Shown here piece by piece: positions 1-9,497 of a DNA stretch of 64,000 nucleotides. The stretch is taken from contig CALMJS010000020.1 of the NCBI GenBank assembly GCA_937864535.1, forward strand, positions 124,001-188,000, read 5' to 3'. Within the stretch, counting starts at the first letter, position 1. The number at the start of each line of letters is the position of its first letter. Both the position numbers and the translations under genes were made by a program. Source of the DNA: an uncultured Paracoccaceae bacterium. Lineage in GTDB: Bacteria > Pseudomonadota > Alphaproteobacteria > Rhodobacterales > Rhodobacteraceae. Below the pieces are notes generated by a model. It was not told where the DNA came from, did no database searches, and saw only the letters and a list, made by a program, of their open reading frames with translations.

Positions 1-811
1 CCTCGCTGCCAAAGGCATCGACATAGGTCGGAAAGTCGAAATCCTTGGCCAGCACCAGCCGTTTTTCGGTGGGCATGGTCACGGTGCCTTGGAATTTGAT
101 CCGGTTGTCGATGGTGACGTGATTGGCCAGATAATAGACACCCTCAGGGACGGAAACGATCCGTCCCCCAGCGGCGGCATCCGCGGCCTCGAACGCGGCG
201 CTGTCATCGGTGACGCCGTCGCCCACCGCGCCATAGTCGCGCACATCGACCATCGTCATCATGTCGCGCAGATAGGCGCTGGTGATGTCTTCGATCTGGA
301 TGTCATCAATGCGCACGATGCCGCCATTCGCGCCCGTCAGGTCCAGCCCGAAATGACCATAGATCGCACCGTTCCACACCATATCGACGCCGCCCCGCGT
401 GCCGGTGCCGACGATGGCCGAAACTTCGACCACCTCGCCATAGCTGGTCAGGGCGACCTCTGGGCCAGTTTCCAAGAGGCCCGTCACGTGGGCCCCCCCC
501 GCGCCGCCCGCCCAGCCGGCGATCCGGACCGAAGGCAGCGGACCCGAGATCGCCTTGACCTTGGCGCTGATACGCAGATAGCAGCCCGGCAGAATGGTCG
601 TCTCGCCCATGTAGCGCAGCTTTTGCGTGGTCGCGACCTTGACGATTTCCAGACAGCCGTCGAAATTCTGGTCCGAGGTGATCAGAACGCCCGAGCCAGA
701 GCCTGCATAGGTGTCAGATCCGGGCGTGCCGTCGCCGCTGGACCAGACCGATAGACCCGCAGCAAAGGGCGTGGGTGTCAGGACCAGCCCGTCGGTAATT
801 GCCTTGTTCAT
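1..811 (-). CDS. Pectate lyase superfamily (beta-helix) protein, 3' end cut off by the window
   Basis: An open frame runs leftward from ATG at 811 to the window edge without a stop, giving the first 270 residues. ATG is preceded by AAAAGGGG. After about 190 residues of a beta-rich, Gly/Ala-rich region comes DVRDYGAVGDGVTDD, the hallmark start of the Pectate_lyase_3 domain, a right-handed beta-helix seen in polysaccharide-degrading enzymes and in phage tail spikes. There is no evident signal peptide (it begins MNKAITDGLVLTPTP). Substrate cannot be told because the catalytic part lies outside the window. The family assignment is firm; enzymatic activity is inference. Confidence 0.75.
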   Translation of the reverse strand, partial: MNKAITDGLVLTPTPFAAGLSVWSSGDGTPGSDTYAGSGSGVLITSDQNFDGCLEIVKVATTQKLRYMGETTILPGCYLRISAKVKAISGPLPSVRIAGWAGGAGGAHVTGLLETGPEVALTSYGEVVEVSAIVGTGTRGGVDMVWNGAIYGHFGLDLTGANGGIVRIDDIQIEDITSAYLRDMMTMVDVRDYGAVGDGVTDDSAAFEAADAAAGGRIVSVPEGVYYLANHVTIDNRIKFQGTVTMPTEKRLVLAKDFDFPTYVDAFGSE

Positions 812-954
812 GCGTACCCCTTTTCCGCGGGCAGAGCTGCGCACTACGGCCCCGTGCCGTAGCGCGGGCTGGCTCTGCCCGTCATAACCGCCAGTGGACA
901 GGCCCTAGGCCAGTCCTTGGGGGAAAGGGGTAACAGGTCGCGGTAAACAGGCCC

Positions 955-980
955 GAACAGCACCGTGACGGTGCCCGTTC
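955..980 (-). terminator. Hairpin downstream of the DUF4864 gene
   Basis: GAAC-G-CACCG and CGGTG-C-CGTTC arms flank a 3-base loop just past the stop of the leftward gene at 994. No T run follows, so it may be a terminator of weak type or only an mRNA 3' end structure. Confidence 0.35.
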
Positions 981-993
981 TGCACCGCAACAC

Positions 994-1389
994 TCAGACG
1001 GTCGGGGCGGGGGCGTCCACCATGTCGACACCATCGACCCGCCAGCCATCGGCGGTTTCGATCATGTAGTAGTCGAGCAGATAAATCGACCCGTCCGCAT
1101 CGGTGAGCATCACGCGCTGGACCCAGCGGGTGCCAAGCTGGGTCAGGCCCAGAAACCGCGCCTCTGAGTGGTCCCAGACCATCGGATAGCCGTATTGGAC
1201 CATATGCCCGAAATTCGCGTCCGAACCAAAGAGCGACTGGATCGACGGGCTCGCAAAATCAAAAGCGCGGGACAGATCCCGCGCCTCGAATGCGTCCAGT
1301 TGATCGGTGATGACTGTCGCGATGCCGTCCCGATCCTGACCGAGGGCGGGCAGGGCGAGCATCGAAATCCAAAGTGCCGTGCGTATCAT
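994..1389 (-). CDS. DUF4864 family secreted protein
   Basis: This 131-residue protein has a signal peptide (MIRTALWISMLALPALG, cleavage near AlaLeuGly-Gln). The body resembles the DUF4864 family: an NTF2-like small fold with ITDQLDAFEARDLSRAFDFA at the front and YYMIETADGWRVDGV at the end. I chose ATG 1389 because ACAGGAGGATACGCC stands directly before it; an in-frame upstream start at 1413 would put charged residues ahead of the signal peptide. The function of the family is unknown; periplasmic location is inferred from the signal peptide. It sits 47 bases downstream of lysS on the same strand and could be read through from it. Confidence 0.8.
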   Translation of the reverse strand: MIRTALWISMLALPALGQDRDGIATVITDQLDAFEARDLSRAFDFASPSIQSLFGSDANFGHMVQYGYPMVWDHSEARFLGLTQLGTRWVQRVMLTDADGSIYLLDYYMIETADGWRVDGVDMVDAPAPTV

Positions 1390-1436
1390 GGCGTATCCTC
1401 CTGTCAGAGTCATACGCCATGACGTGCGGTCCTGGA

Positions 1437-3017
1437 TCAGTTGGCCAGTTTGCCGGCCAGACCGTCCTCGATCAGACGGATCGAGTTCTCGATGCCGTAG
1501 AGCGCGATAAAGCCGCCGAAACGCGGGCCCTGGCTGTCACCTAGCAGGACCTCATAGAGCGTCTTGAACCAGTCCCGCAGGTTCTCGAACCCGTGGTCCT
1601 TGCCCACGGCAAAGACCATAGACTGCAGTTCTTCGCCGTCGTTGCTGCCGTCCCATGCCTTGAGGCGGGCCAGCATATCCTCGATCGCGGCGCGTTCCTG
1701 TTCGGTCGGCGCGCGGAAGGTTTTGGTCGGTTTGACAAAGTCATGGTAGTAGCGCACGGCGAAACCGGCGGCCTGATCCAGATCGGGATGGGTTTCCGGT
1801 GCGGCCTCCGGCGCGTAACGCTGGATAAAGCCCCACATGGTGTCCTTGTCCTCGGCACCCGACACAGAGGCGAGGTTCAAGAGCATCGCGAAGGGCACGA
1901 CCATCTTGGACACCGGCACGTTGCCGCTGTGGATGTGGTAGACGGGGTTCGCCAACTGACCCTTGAGGTCCTGCGTGTGATAGGCGTTCAGCTGCTGGTG
2001 ATATTCGTCCATCATCTTGGGGATGATATCAAAGTGCAGCCGCTTGGCGGTCTTGGGCTTGAGGAACATGAAATACGACAGCGATTCCGTGCTGGCGTAG
2101 GTCAGCCACTCGTCAATCGACAGGCCGTTGCCTTTGGACTTGGAGATTTTCTCGCCCTTGTCATCGAGGAACAGCTCGTAAACCATGTGGTTCGGCTTTT
2201 TCGCGCCAAGGATCTCCGAGATGCGGTCGTATATGTTGGTGTTGGTCGAGTGGTCCTTGCCGTACATCTCGAAATCGACGCCCAGCGCGGCCCAGCGTGC
2301 GCCAAAGTCCGGCTTCCACTGGAGTTTGACGTTGCCGCCAGTGACGGGCAGGGTCCATTCCTTGCCGTCTTCGTCGTCAAAGGTGATGGTGTAGTCGTCC
2401 TTGTTGATCGACTTCATCGGCACATAGAGAACGCGGCCGGTTTCCGGATGGATCGGCAAAAAGATCGAATAGGTCTGCTGGCGTTCATCGCGCAGGCTGG
2501 CCAGCATCACGTTCATGATGTCATCGTATTTATCGACGGCGCGTTTGAGCACCTCGTCGAACTGGCCGGACTTGTAGAACTCGGTCGCCGAATAGAATTC
2601 ATACTCGAACCCGAAGGTATCGAGGAAACGGCGCAGCATCGCGTTGTTGTGGTGGCCGAACGATTCAAACTCGCCGAACGGATCGGGCACGCTGGTCAGC
2701 GGCTTTTGTTCGTTGGCCTTGAGCATGTCCTGATTGGGGACGTTGGTCGGAACCTTGCGCATGCCGTCCAGATCGTCCGAAAAACAGATCAGACGGGTCG
2801 GAATGTCGCTGATCACCTCGAACGCGCGGCGGATCATCGTGGTGCGCAGCACTTCGCCAAAGGTGCCGATATGCGGCAGCCCCGACGGGCCATAGCCGGT
2901 TTCCAGCAGCACGTATCCCTTTTCCGGCGGCGCCTTTTCATAGCGTTTGAGTAGGGCACGGGCCTCTTCAAAGGGCCAAGCCTTGCTCTCCATCGCCACA
3001 GCGCGCACGTCGGTCAT
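1437..3017 (-). CDS. lysS: Lysyl-tRNA synthetase, class I
   Basis: The enzyme attaches lysine to tRNA-Lys. It is the archaeal-type class I form (LysRS1), common in alphaproteobacteria, not the class II form of E. coli. The HIGH-type motif appears as [14 protein letters not shown] at residues 43-56, and the KMSKS-type loop as EKISKSKGN near residue 290. At 526 residues it has the usual family length. Start ATG 3017 fits the family; a second Met at residue 9 is a less likely start. The gene is followed leftward by the DUF4864 gene and faces a TerB-like gene across 262 bases. Confidence 0.96.
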   Translation of the reverse strand: MTDVRAVAMESKAWPFEEARALLKRYEKAPPEKGYVLLETGYGPSGLPHIGTFGEVLRTTMIRRAFEVISDIPTRLICFSDDLDGMRKVPTNVPNQDMLKANEQKPLTSVPDPFGEFESFGHHNNAMLRRFLDTFGFEYEFYSATEFYKSGQFDEVLKRAVDKYDDIMNVMLASLRDERQQTYSIFLPIHPETGRVLYVPMKSINKDDYTITFDDEDGKEWTLPVTGGNVKLQWKPDFGARWAALGVDFEMYGKDHSTNTNIYDRISEILGAKKPNHMVYELFLDDKGEKISKSKGNGLSIDEWLTYASTESLSYFMFLKPKTAKRLHFDIIPKMMDEYHQQLNAYHTQDLKGQLANPVYHIHSGNVPVSKMVVPFAMLLNLASVSGAEDKDTMWGFIQRYAPEAAPETHPDLDQAAGFAVRYYHDFVKPTKTFRAPTEQERAAIEDMLARLKAWDGSNDGEELQSMVFAVGKDHGFENLRDWFKTLYEVLLGDSQGPRFGGFIALYGIENSIRLIEDGLAGKLAN

Positions 3018-3279
3018 CTCAATGCTCTTCTTTTATCGACCCGCCCCCGTGGCAGGTCCCAAGCGCCTTCCCTATTGCCGCGACTGCGAACGGTCAACAC
3101 AAAGCAGGAAACAAAGGGGGTTTTGACGGAAAACCGGGCGGTATTTCAGGTGCGGCGGTCGGATTTCCGGATCGGCTGGGGATCATGCATCCGATGAAGG
3201 TTTGATTCGGGCCTGTGTCCTACTTGTCCTAGGATCGGGCCGCGCCTATCTTGGGCTCAATCACGCAAAGGATTTTATC

Positions 3280-3702
3280 GTGTCCGATATCGAACATTCC
3301 CTCTCGGCTGAGGATTGCCTCATCGCGCTCATGATTGCGGTTTCCGCCAGCGATCTGCAAATCCGCACCGCCGAGCTGGTCCGGATCAACAACATGATCA
3401 ACCATTTGCCGGTGTTCAGCGATTTTGACGAAGACCGACTGCCGCGGCTGTCGCGGACGGTGTTCGATCTGCTGGAACAAGAGGACGGCTTGGATGCGCT
3501 GTTCGGCCTCATTCGCGATAACCTGCCGGAAAAGCTGTATGAAACGGCCTATGCGCTGGCCTGCGATGTGGCAGCAGCCGATGGCAAAATTGGTCCGACC
3601 GAGGGCCGTATGCTCGAAGAAGTGCGTCACGAACTGAGCATCGACCGCCTGCATGCCGCCGCGATTGAACGCGGTGCCCGCGCCCGCCACATGACCCTGT
3701 GA
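3280..3702 (+). CDS. TerB-like (tellurite resistance protein B fold) protein
   Basis: This is a 140-residue soluble all-helical protein. The pattern SAEDCLIALMIAVSASD near the start and ACDVAAADGKIGPTEGRML near the end is the twofold acidic metal-binding pattern of the TerB superfamily. GTG 3280 is taken as start because AAAGGA lies 8 bases upstream; the open frame extends to ATG 3202, but that part has no ribosome site and reads unlike the family. TerB proteins are associated with stress and metal response, but solitary alphaproteobacterial members have no settled role. No other ter genes are nearby. The stop lies 1 base from the dacB stop on the other strand. Confidence 0.8.
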   Translation: MSDIEHSLSAEDCLIALMIAVSASDLQIRTAELVRINNMINHLPVFSDFDEDRLPRLSRTVFDLLEQEDGLDALFGLIRDNLPEKLYETAYALACDVAAADGKIGPTEGRMLEEVRHELSIDRLHAAAIERGARARHMTL

Positions 3703-3703
3703 G

Positions 3704-5191
3704 TCAGTAAACCGCGCCCCAGTGTTGCAGCAGCCCCTGTTGCAGCCGGCGGGCCCGTCCGGCCCATGACCGCGCTCCCGCGGGTATTTCCGCGTTGCTG
3801 TCGATGGCGGATTGGCGTTTGTCCAGATCGGCCGACATGATCGCAAAGGCGAGGGTCCGCCCGCTCTGGCAGTGGATGTATCCGGCCAGGGTCGAGGCAA
3901 AATTCAGGGTTCCGGTCTTTGCCTTGACCTCGGTGGGTCCGGTGATCCGGTTGCCCTTGTCGTCGGTCAGCGGGATCGTTTTCAGGATCGGCTCTAGCAA
4001 ATCGGACACGTTCGGCGCCGCCAACATCTGTGCGAGGCTGGCCGAAGAACAGCGCGATGCGCCACTCAGGCCGCAGTGATCGTGAAGCGTAATCGCCGAT
4101 CCCGTCCGTGCCAGCACCCAGTCATTGAGATCACCGGCCGACTCTGCGATGGATCGCGGGGTACTGCTTCTCACCGCCGTCGCCTTGAGCCCGATGGATT
4201 CGGCAACGAGGTTCGTCGAATATTTCAGGCAATCCTTGGCGATGTCGATCAGGGGGGCGGACCGCACGGTGGCGATCACTTGGCCGCTGGCTGGCGCTGA
4301 CATGCGTTCAGCTACCGGTAGGGTCACGCCATCTGCGGCAGCTAGCGTCCGCAGCACATCGCCGCAATAGAGGCCGGGATGGCGCACTGGCAGCCAATAG
4401 CCACCGTTGTCGTTCAGCGCCGCCTTGGACACGGTCCAGTCGTCGAAATCGCCGTTCTCGGCGTAGGTGTAGACCGGGGCGTCACGGTCCACCACCTGCA
4501 TCCGTGCGACAGATACCGCCGGGCTGACCTTCTCCGACCGGGCATCCATGCGAACGGTGAACCCGGAGCCCTGTTTTGCCCATTCGAAAAACACCCGGTT
4601 GTAGTTCAGGTTCAAGCCGCTAACCGACGGGTTATAGCCCAGATGGTCCATCTGGCCGGGTTCGATTTCTGCGGCATAGGGCAGGGCGCCGTCCCAGATC
4701 AGGAACCTGCCGGTGATCCGCCGGATCCCCGTAGCGGCCAATTGGCGGGACAGGTCGAGCAGGTCATCGGTGTCCATCGTCGGATCGCCAGACCCGGCCA
4801 AAATCAGATCGCCCGACAGCGTGCCCTCGCTCACAGGCCCCGTCGCGATCAATGTCGTGTCAAACACGAAATCCCGGCCGAGGGTTTCCAAGGCATAGAG
4901 CGCCGTCGCTGTTTTCGCCACGCTGGCAGGGGGCAGTGCCGTCATCGGGCTGAATTGGTCCAGCGTCTCTCCCGTGGCGGGGTCGATCAGAATGACGCTG
5001 GTTTGTCCCGAAACATTGGCCCGGGCGACCAGATCGGACGCTCCGCCCGCAGCGTCGCCCAACCGCATCGGCCCCTGTAGGCCCTCTGGCCGCAAAGGCG
5101 GGGCTGGCGCGGTTAAGGGAGAGCCGCCCAGAACAGTCGTCGCCGTCAAAGTCAAAAGCCCGCCAAGGGCAAATCGCCGTGTCAGTGTCAT
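3704..5191 (-). CDS. dacB: D-alanyl-D-alanine carboxypeptidase/endopeptidase (PBP4 type, S13)
   Basis: A low-molecular-mass penicillin-binding protein that trims peptidoglycan side chains or cross-links in the periplasm. Three active-site motifs are visible: SxxK as S90-V-A-K93, SxN as S325-T-N327, and KTG as K425-T-G427. The N-terminus MTLTRRFALGGLLTL looks like a Tat-type or long Sec signal. Length, 495 residues, suits family S13. It follows nadD by 51 bases on the same strand, so the two are probably co-transcribed. The stop is nearly back to back with that of the TerB-like gene. Confidence 0.93.
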   Translation of the reverse strand: MTLTRRFALGGLLTLTATTVLGGSPLTAPAPPLRPEGLQGPMRLGDAAGGASDLVARANVSGQTSVILIDPATGETLDQFSPMTALPPASVAKTATALYALETLGRDFVFDTTLIATGPVSEGTLSGDLILAGSGDPTMDTDDLLDLSRQLAATGIRRITGRFLIWDGALPYAAEIEPGQMDHLGYNPSVSGLNLNYNRVFFEWAKQGSGFTVRMDARSEKVSPAVSVARMQVVDRDAPVYTYAENGDFDDWTVSKAALNDNGGYWLPVRHPGLYCGDVLRTLAAADGVTLPVAERMSAPASGQVIATVRSAPLIDIAKDCLKYSTNLVAESIGLKATAVRSSTPRSIAESAGDLNDWVLARTGSAITLHDHCGLSGASRCSSASLAQMLAAPNVSDLLEPILKTIPLTDDKGNRITGPTEVKAKTGTLNFASTLAGYIHCQSGRTLAFAIMSADLDKRQSAIDSNAEIPAGARSWAGRARRLQQGLLQHWGAVY

Positions 5192-5242
5192 GCTCGGGAG
5201 CCTAGCAAAAACCCGATACGACGCAACGCCTGACAGGGCAGG

Positions 5243-5851
5243 TCAGACGGATTTTGGCCACTCGCCCCGGGCACGGATCGCACTGGAGGATTCGTGCGAC
5301 AGGGGCAGGGTGACATGGCACCATGCGACAGGATCGGACCGCCCCAAGAGGTAGGACGATCCCGACGGAATGCGCCGGTCCGCATAGATCCGTGCTGCCC
5401 GCGAGGCCAAGGGCGCCGCGCCGTGACCGGGGCGCGCCAGCACGCCGACGGGAACCATGTCCAGAATGCTCCGCCAGTCCTGCCAGCGATCGAACTGCAT
5501 CAGATTGTCCGCGCCCATCAGCCAGACGAACCGCACGCGCGGATACTGCGCCCGCAGGGCGGCGATTGTTTCGGCGGTGTAGCGGGTGCCCAATTCCGCC
5601 TCTAGGCCGGTGATGGTCACGCGCGGGGTCGACATGACCTGCGCAGCAGCAGCGATCCGGCGGTCCATACTGGCCGGGCCATTGGTTTTCAGCGGATTGC
5701 CGGGGCTGACCAGCCACCAGACGCGATCAAGGCCAAATCGTTGCAGCGCGACGCGGGTGATATGCGCATGACCAGCGTGGGCCGGATCAAACGACCCGCC
5801 CAAGAGCCCGATCACCTGACCGGGCTGCGCCGTTGGAAATCCTTGCCGCAT
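5243..5851 (-). CDS. nadD: Nicotinate-nucleotide adenylyltransferase
   Basis: NadD converts nicotinate mononucleotide and ATP to deamido-NAD in NAD synthesis. The nucleotidyltransferase motif [13 protein letters not shown] (residues 18-30) and a C-terminal [12 protein letters not shown] (the S/TxxIR motif) mark the family. It is 202 residues, normal length. ATG 5851 is followed by a short basic lead; GVIGLLGG-type cores usually begin 10-20 residues in, so the start is consistent. First gene of a probable nadD-dacB unit. Confidence 0.95.
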   Translation of the reverse strand: MRQGFPTAQPGQVIGLLGGSFDPAHAGHAHITRVALQRFGLDRVWWLVSPGNPLKTNGPASMDRRIAAAAQVMSTPRVTITGLEAELGTRYTAETIAALRAQYPRVRFVWLMGADNLMQFDRWQDWRSILDMVPVGVLARPGHGAAPLASRAARIYADRRIPSGSSYLLGRSDPVAWCHVTLPLSHESSSAIRARGEWPKSV

Positions 5852-5984
5852 GCCGTCCCCTCTTTGCGGGTCAGATCAACAATCGTATGACAGATTTGTA
5901 AAGCGTTTCCGGACATTATCGGAATTAAAATACCGGAAAACCGCAGATTGGGGCTGAAAGCCGGATAGCTATAGTTGTATTAGC

Positions 5985-6007
5985 GGTCAGAAGTCGGCAG
6001 TCTGACC
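5985..6007 (+). other. Hairpin in the rfbC leader
   Basis: GGTCAGA (5985-5991) and TCTGACC (6001-6007) form a perfect 7-bp stem with a 9-base loop, 47 bases before the rfbC start. The 5870-6053 stretch is clearly AT-richer than its surroundings and probably holds the promoter of the rhamnose genes. No known RNA family was recognised. Confidence 0.3.
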
Positions 6008-6053
6008 CGCAGACAATTTGCCGAAACCCATATTGATTACCAAGGACCCCATT

Positions 6054-6599
6054 ATGATCGAAGCGACGCCCTTGGACGGTGTTTTTGTGGTGACGCCGCG
6101 CCGGTTTCAGGATCATCGCGGGTTCTTTTCGGAATCGTGGAACCAGAAAACGCTAGAGGCGGCGGGGCTGTCGCTGCCCGCCTTCGTGCAGGACAACCAT
6201 TCGCTGTCGCATCAGGTCGGGACCGTGCGCGGTCTGCATTACCAGTCGCCGCCCCATGCCCAAGGCAAACTGGTCCGCTGCGGGCGCGGCGCGATCTTTG
6301 ACGTGGCTGTCGATATCCGCTCTGACAGTGCGACCTATGGCCAATGGTTCGGAACCGAGTTGTCGTTTGAAAACGGGCGTCAGTTGTGGATTCCGGCCGG
6401 ATTTCTGCATGGGTTCATGACCTTGGAGCCCGATAGCGAAATCATCTATAAGTGCACTGATCATTACGCGCCCGATTGCGACGGCGCGGTGCGGTGGGAT
6501 AGCTGCGGGATCGACTGGCCCGATTGCGGGACCCCGCCAGTTCTGTCCGACAAGGACGAAAAGGCGGTGCCCTTCTCTGACTTTGCCTCGCCGTTCTAG
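6054..6599 (+). CDS. rfbC: dTDP-4-dehydrorhamnose 3,5-epimerase
   Basis: RfbC (RmlC) carries out the third step of dTDP-L-rhamnose synthesis. Visible family features include the start MIEATPLDGVFVVTPRRF, the HRGFFSESW loop, and QDNHSLSHQVGTVRGLHYQ with the conserved catalytic histidine in RGLHYQ. The protein is 181 residues from ATG 6054, which has AAGGACC upstream; a TTG 12 codons earlier is possible but not needed. It opens the rhamnose operon rfbC-rfbB-sulfotransferase-rfbD-rfbA. Confidence 0.95.
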   Translation: MIEATPLDGVFVVTPRRFQDHRGFFSESWNQKTLEAAGLSLPAFVQDNHSLSHQVGTVRGLHYQSPPHAQGKLVRCGRGAIFDVAVDIRSDSATYGQWFGTELSFENGRQLWIPAGFLHGFMTLEPDSEIIYKCTDHYAPDCDGAVRWDSCGIDWPDCGTPPVLSDKDEKAVPFSDFASPF

Positions 6600-6619
6600 C
6601 TCTGGGATAAGGGATGACT

Positions 6620-7669
6620 ATGAAGATCCTAGTGACTGGAGGCGCTGGCTTTATCGGGTCCGCTGTCGTGCGATTGGCGATCGCGCGGGGCCATAGCGTC
6701 GTCAATGTCGATGCGCTGACCTATGCCGCCTGTCTGGACAATGTCGCCTCGGTGGCAAACAGTCCGCGTTACGCATTTGAACACGTCGATATCCGGGACC
6801 GCGCCGCGCTGGACCGAGTGTTCGCGGACCATGCGCCGGATGCTGTGATGCACCTCGCCGCCGAGAGTCACGTGGATCGGTCGATTGATGGCCCTGCGGA
6901 TTTCGTGGAAACCAACGTGACGGGGACCTTTAACATGCTAGAGGCGGCCCGAAAGTATTGGAGTGCCGCCGGACGCCCCGATACATTCCGGTTCCATCAC
7001 ATCAGCACCGACGAGGTGTTCGGATCGCTACCCGCCGATCCCTCGGTCAAGTTTACCGAAACCACCGCCTATGATCCGCGCAGTCCCTATTCTGCGTCCA
7101 AGGCCAGTTCCGATCATCTGGTCCGTGCCTGGCATGAAACCTATGGGCTGCCGGTGGTTCTGACAAATTGCTCCAACAATTACGGCCCTTACCATTTCCC
7201 GGAAAAGCTGATCCCGGTGGTGATCCTCAATGCGTTGGCGGGGCTGCCGCTACCGATCTATGGGGACGGGTCGAACATCCGCGACTGGCTCTATGTCGAG
7301 GATCACGCCGACGCCCTGTTGCTGGTTGTCGAACAGGGCCGGATCGGTCGTAGCTATAACATCGGCGGCGAGAACGAACGCACGAACCTGCAATTGGTGC
7401 AAGCGCTCTGCGCCATTCTGGACGCCAAACGCCCGAAACCAGAAGGCAGTTACGCCGATCAGATCACCTTTGTCACCGATCGGCCGGGGCATGATGCCCG
7501 CTATGCCATTGATCCGACGCGCATACGCCAAGAATTGGGCTGGCGTCCCAGTGTGACCGTGGAACAGGGTCTGGCCCTGACTGTGGAGTGGTATCTGGAC
7601 AATGAACCGTGGTGGAGCGCCCTCAGGACGCGGTCCGGCGTTGGTAAACGATTGGGAACAAACGCGTAG
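6620..7669 (+). CDS. rfbB: dTDP-glucose 4,6-dehydratase
   Basis: RfbB (RmlB) makes dTDP-4-keto-6-deoxyglucose from dTDP-glucose, the second step of the rhamnose route. It is an extended short-chain dehydrogenase: the NAD site is TGGAGFIGS at residues 6-14, the active site shows STDEVFG and YSASK. Two starts are possible, ATG 6614 and ATG 6620; the second has AAGGG at good spacing and gives the standard MKILVTGG opening with 349 residues. Lies 20 bases after rfbC and abuts the next gene. Confidence 0.96.
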   Translation: MKILVTGGAGFIGSAVVRLAIARGHSVVNVDALTYAACLDNVASVANSPRYAFEHVDIRDRAALDRVFADHAPDAVMHLAAESHVDRSIDGPADFVETNVTGTFNMLEAARKYWSAAGRPDTFRFHHISTDEVFGSLPADPSVKFTETTAYDPRSPYSASKASSDHLVRAWHETYGLPVVLTNCSNNYGPYHFPEKLIPVVILNALAGLPLPIYGDGSNIRDWLYVEDHADALLLVVEQGRIGRSYNIGGENERTNLQLVQALCAILDAKRPKPEGSYADQITFVTDRPGHDARYAIDPTRIRQELGWRPSVTVEQGLALTVEWYLDNEPWWSALRTRSGVGKRLGTNA

Positions 7670-8611
7670 ATGGTAGAGATTTTTTCAGAAGTAGATCAAA
7701 AGAACATTATCGTCGTTTATGGGGCCTTGCGATCGGGCTCTACGATGCTCCGGTTGATCCTCAATCAACATCCGGACATTCATTGCCCCGGTGAAACGGA
7801 TTTTGCCTTTGATTATCTATCGGCGGATTTGCAGTCCTTGGATCGCGACGGATTGGCGCGGGACCGGATTTTTCAGGACTCAGGCCTGACCCTGCCCCAG
7901 CGGGCGGGTGCGCATGGGGTTGCCGATATGATCGCCGAGGATCGCGCCCGGTCCGGCAAACGGTTCTATGTGCTGATGATGCATCGCGGTATGTCCAAGC
8001 TGACACAGGTGCTTCCACACGCATTGTATATACATAATTTGCGTGATCCACGGGATGTCGCGAAATCCTCTATCGGGATGGGATGGGCTGGAAACGTTTG
8101 GCACGGCGCTGGTCACTGGATCAAAACGGAACGCGGATGGAACGCTGCCGAGACTGACGGCCTGACGCAGATGACCCTGCGCTACGAAGAGTTGGTCGCC
8201 GATCCGGAGGGGGTTCTTGCTGCGCTTTGCGACTTTGTCGGGGTGGCCTTCACGCCCGAGATGCTGACCTATCATCAGCAGAGCAGCTATGCCAAAGTCG
8301 ACGCCAATCTTGCCTATCAATGGCGCCGCAAACAGAGCCCGAGAGAGGTCGCCGAGGTCGAGTTCCTGCTTGGGGATCTGCTAGAGCGCGCGGGTTATGA
8401 CCCCAGCGGCTATCCGGTAAAGAAACCGGGTCGCCTGCGCCGTCTATCGCTCGATGTGCAGCAGAAGCGAGCGGTCTGGGCTCGCCGGTTTGAACGATTT
8501 GGATACATTGATCCGATACTCGAGGCCATCGCGCATCGCCTCAAACAGCCGCAATGGGCCTATGCTGCCAGACGGCGGATGAATGAAACGGTGCGGAAAC
8601 AGTTGAAATGA
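7670..8611 (+). CDS. Sulfotransferase family protein
   Basis: This 313-residue protein begins with the base right after the rfbB stop, so it is surely in the same transcript. The PAPS 5'-phosphosulfate loop is seen as RSGSTMLRLIL at residues 21-31, and the 3'-phosphate region as LRDPRDVAKSS around residues 125-135. These match the Sulfotransfer_3 family, cytosolic enzymes that move sulfate from PAPS to sugars, lipids or peptides. Its place between rfbB and rfbD suggests an exopolysaccharide precursor as acceptor, but the acceptor is inference. No PAPS synthesis genes are in the window. Confidence 0.85.
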   Translation: MVEIFSEVDQKNIIVVYGALRSGSTMLRLILNQHPDIHCPGETDFAFDYLSADLQSLDRDGLARDRIFQDSGLTLPQRAGAHGVADMIAEDRARSGKRFYVLMMHRGMSKLTQVLPHALYIHNLRDPRDVAKSSIGMGWAGNVWHGAGHWIKTERGWNAAETDGLTQMTLRYEELVADPEGVLAALCDFVGVAFTPEMLTYHQQSSYAKVDANLAYQWRRKQSPREVAEVEFLLGDLLERAGYDPSGYPVKKPGRLRRLSLDVQQKRAVWARRFERFGYIDPILEAIAHRLKQPQWAYAARRRMNETVRKQLK

Positions 8612-8645
8612 CGACGCGGCACAGTTCAGGGCAAAGAGGCGGATC

Positions 8646-9497
8646 GTGATCCTTGTATTCGGCAAAACCGGCCAGGTGGCACAAGAGTTGGCACGGGTCA
8701 TCCCCTCGGCGGTGTTTCTGGATCGGGCCACGGTCGATCTGTCTGATCCCGCAGGCTGTTCGGCTGCGATCCTCACCCATCAACCGCGGGCGGTGATCAA
8801 TGCGGCGGCCTGGACCGCGGTCGATCTGGCGGAAACCCGGGAAGCCGCGGCAGAGCAGGTGAACGCCATTGCCCCGGCGGCCATGGCCCGGGCCTGCGCC
8901 GAACTGGGAATACCATTTGTCCATATTTCGACCGACTATGTTTTCGACGGGGCGGGCGATGTTCCATTTGGGCCAGAGGATGCGACGGGTCCCTTGGGGG
9001 CCTACGGCCGCACTAAATTGGCTGGCGAAGAGGCGATCCGTGCCAGTGGCGCGACCTATGCCATTCTGCGGACCTCTTGGGTCTTTTCTGCCTTTGGCAC
9101 GAATTTCCTGAAAACCATGCTGCGCCTCTCGGAAACACGCGACGCCCTGACCGTTGTCGCGGATCAGATCGGAGGGCCGACCCCAGCAGCGGCGATTGCC
9201 GAGGCCTGCGTTCGGATTGCTGTAGCATTGGAGCAGGATCCTGCAAAATCCGGGACCTACCATTTCTCCGGTGCGCCGGATGTGTCCTGGGCCGGCTTTG
9301 CCAGAGAAATATTTGCCCAAGCGGGGCGTCCGGTGGCGATCACGGATATTCCGACCTCGGCCTACCCGACACCTGCACGCAGACCCCTGAATTCCAGGCT
9401 GGACTGTAGCGCAACCTATGACATGTTCGGGCTATCGCGGCCCGATTGGCGGCAGGCGATTGGCGTTGTCCTGTCCGAACTGGAGATTCCATCGTGA
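8646..9497 (+). CDS. rfbD: dTDP-4-dehydrorhamnose reductase
   Basis: RfbD (RmlD) performs the last, NAD(P)H-dependent step to dTDP-L-rhamnose. The N-terminal nucleotide site reads MILVFGKTGQVAQEL; the middle shows STDYVFDG and YGRTKLAGE, the Tyr-Lys pair of the dehydrogenase family; the tail contains the usual RPLNSRLDC. Length 283 residues is normal. Its stop overlaps the start of rfbA by 4 bases (GTGA), pointing to translational coupling. Confidence 0.95.
   Translation: MILVFGKTGQVAQELARVIPSAVFLDRATVDLSDPAGCSAAILTHQPRAVINAAAWTAVDLAETREAAAEQVNAIAPAAMARACAELGIPFVHISTDYVFDGAGDVPFGPEDATGPLGAYGRTKLAGEEAIRASGATYAILRTSWVFSAFGTNFLKTMLRLSETRDALTVVADQIGGPTPAAAIAEACVRIAVALEQDPAKSGTYHFSGAPDVSWAGFAREIFAQAGRPVAITDIPTSAYPTPARRPLNSRLDCSATYDMFGLSRPDWRQAIGVVLSELEIPS

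Noticed and set aside
1593-2954. A 453-codon open frame opposite lysS
   Set aside because: High-GC antisense shadow; the lysS frame has both synthetase motifs.
3202-3279. Upstream ATG start for the TerB-like gene
   Set aside because: No ribosome site and an N-terminal sequence unlike the family; GTG 3280 is better.
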